A DNA stretch of 14,038 bases from Pseudonocardiaceae bacterium (GTDB taxonomy: Bacteria > Actinomycetota > Actinomycetes > Mycobacteriales > Pseudonocardiaceae), in the NCBI GenBank assembly GCA_025937115.1, contig JAICSB010000036.1, forward strand, positions 1 to 14,038, read 5' to 3'. This document shows positions 13,756 to 14,038 of the stretch, one piece after another (position 1 is the stretch's first letter; each line of letters opens with the position of its first letter). The translations under genes and the position numbers were made by a program. The notes beneath the pieces are model-generated. The model saw only the letters and a list, made by a program, of their open reading frames with translations. It was not told where the DNA came from and searched no databases.

Positions 13756-14038
13756 GATCGTCGCACCGCAAGGGGCACGGTGAACTGGATATCCTCACGG
13801 GTGGTTTCGCGTTCGACCACGGTGATCCGGTCACCGCTTGCCGAGCCGGCAATCTTGCTCAGTTCGGCCAGGGTGGCGATGACGGCGTCGACCAGCTGGG
13901 GTGGAGCCGAGGCGCCGGCGGTCAACCCGACCACGCCGACGCCGTCCAGCCATTCCGGGCGGACGTCGCTGGCGTCGTCGATGAGATAGCTGGGCGTGCC
14001 GTGACGGTGCGCGAGCTCCACCAGCCGCACGGAGTTCG
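13752..14038 (-). CDS. ispH: 4-hydroxy-3-methylbut-2-enyl diphosphate reductase, C-terminal part (5' end outside window)
   Basis: IspH (LytB) is the last MEP-pathway enzyme; it uses a [4Fe-4S] cluster to reduce HMBPP to IPP and DMAPP. The frame is open to the window edge, so only the last 95 or so residues are seen: [20 protein letters not shown], then [20 protein letters not shown] and [13 protein letters not shown], the conserved GASAP segment that follows the last substrate-binding motifs. The tail [16 protein letters not shown] is typical of actinobacterial IspH. The visible part shows no damage. The cluster-binding cysteines are outside or at the edge of the window, so function cannot be judged. 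TGA overlaps the dxs remnant's ATG. Confidence 0.9.
   Translation of the reverse strand, partial: NSVRLVELAHRHGTPSYLIDDASDVRPEWLDGVGVVGLTAGASAPPQLVDAVIATLAELSKIAGSASGDRITVVERETTREDIQFTVPLAVRRS

Overview
The window is high-GC DNA with GTG and TTG starts, Shine-Dalgarno-led genes and many convergent or overlapping genes. It is almost certainly from an actinobacterium. The small cysteine-containing proteins beside a large XRE regulator suggest Pseudonocardiales, but that is inference. Two stretches (about 7550-8990 and 10920-12300) look less GC-rich by eye than the flanks and hold short, unusual genes, as in an accessory region.

Layout. (1) 1-900: the 3' part of a UDP-sulfoquinovose synthase (sqdB/SQD1 type), ending in a 46-bp near-perfect palindrome. 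Facing it on the minus strand are a 29-residue membrane microprotein and an MGDG-synthase-type glycosyltransferase (953-2095). (2) 2277-4459: divergent from the glycosyltransferase, a tandem pair of paralogous DMT/NIPA-like membrane transporters, the first with a long coiled-coil tail. Together (1) and (2) look like a glycolipid synthesis and transport locus. (3) 4672-7543: a SHOCT membrane protein overlapping the end of fdhD (formate dehydrogenase sulfurtransferase), then a divergent DUF2786 protein with a Gly/Phe-rich repeat linker. (4) 7733-8639: a minus-strand train of very small genes with GTGA and ATGA overlaps and a frameshifted last member. (5) 8992-10919: divergent from the small genes, an XRE/TPR-like regulator starting at TTG, followed 14 nt later by an MTHFSD-like 5-formyltetrahydrofolate cyclo-ligase family protein. 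(6) 11266-11915, minus strand: a two-EF-hand calcium-binding protein followed by a single-domain BP74 / 'calmodulin-binding' family protein. (7) 12325-13098: a DUF4239 membrane protein. (8) 13111-14038: the 3' part of ispH, ATGA-coupled to a dxs gene that has lost its catalytic middle and 3' end, fused in frame to a 40-codon ispG stub. This is a collapsed ispH-dxs-ispG (MEP pathway) operon.

The most notable items are the EF-hand/BP74 pair, which may be a bacterial calcium sensor with its target; the eroded MEP operon; the chloroplast-like SQD1 plus MGD-type gene pair with paired transporters and a microprotein; and the overlapping small-gene train beside the XRE regulator. Family names come from recognising conserved motifs in the translations; no searches were run.
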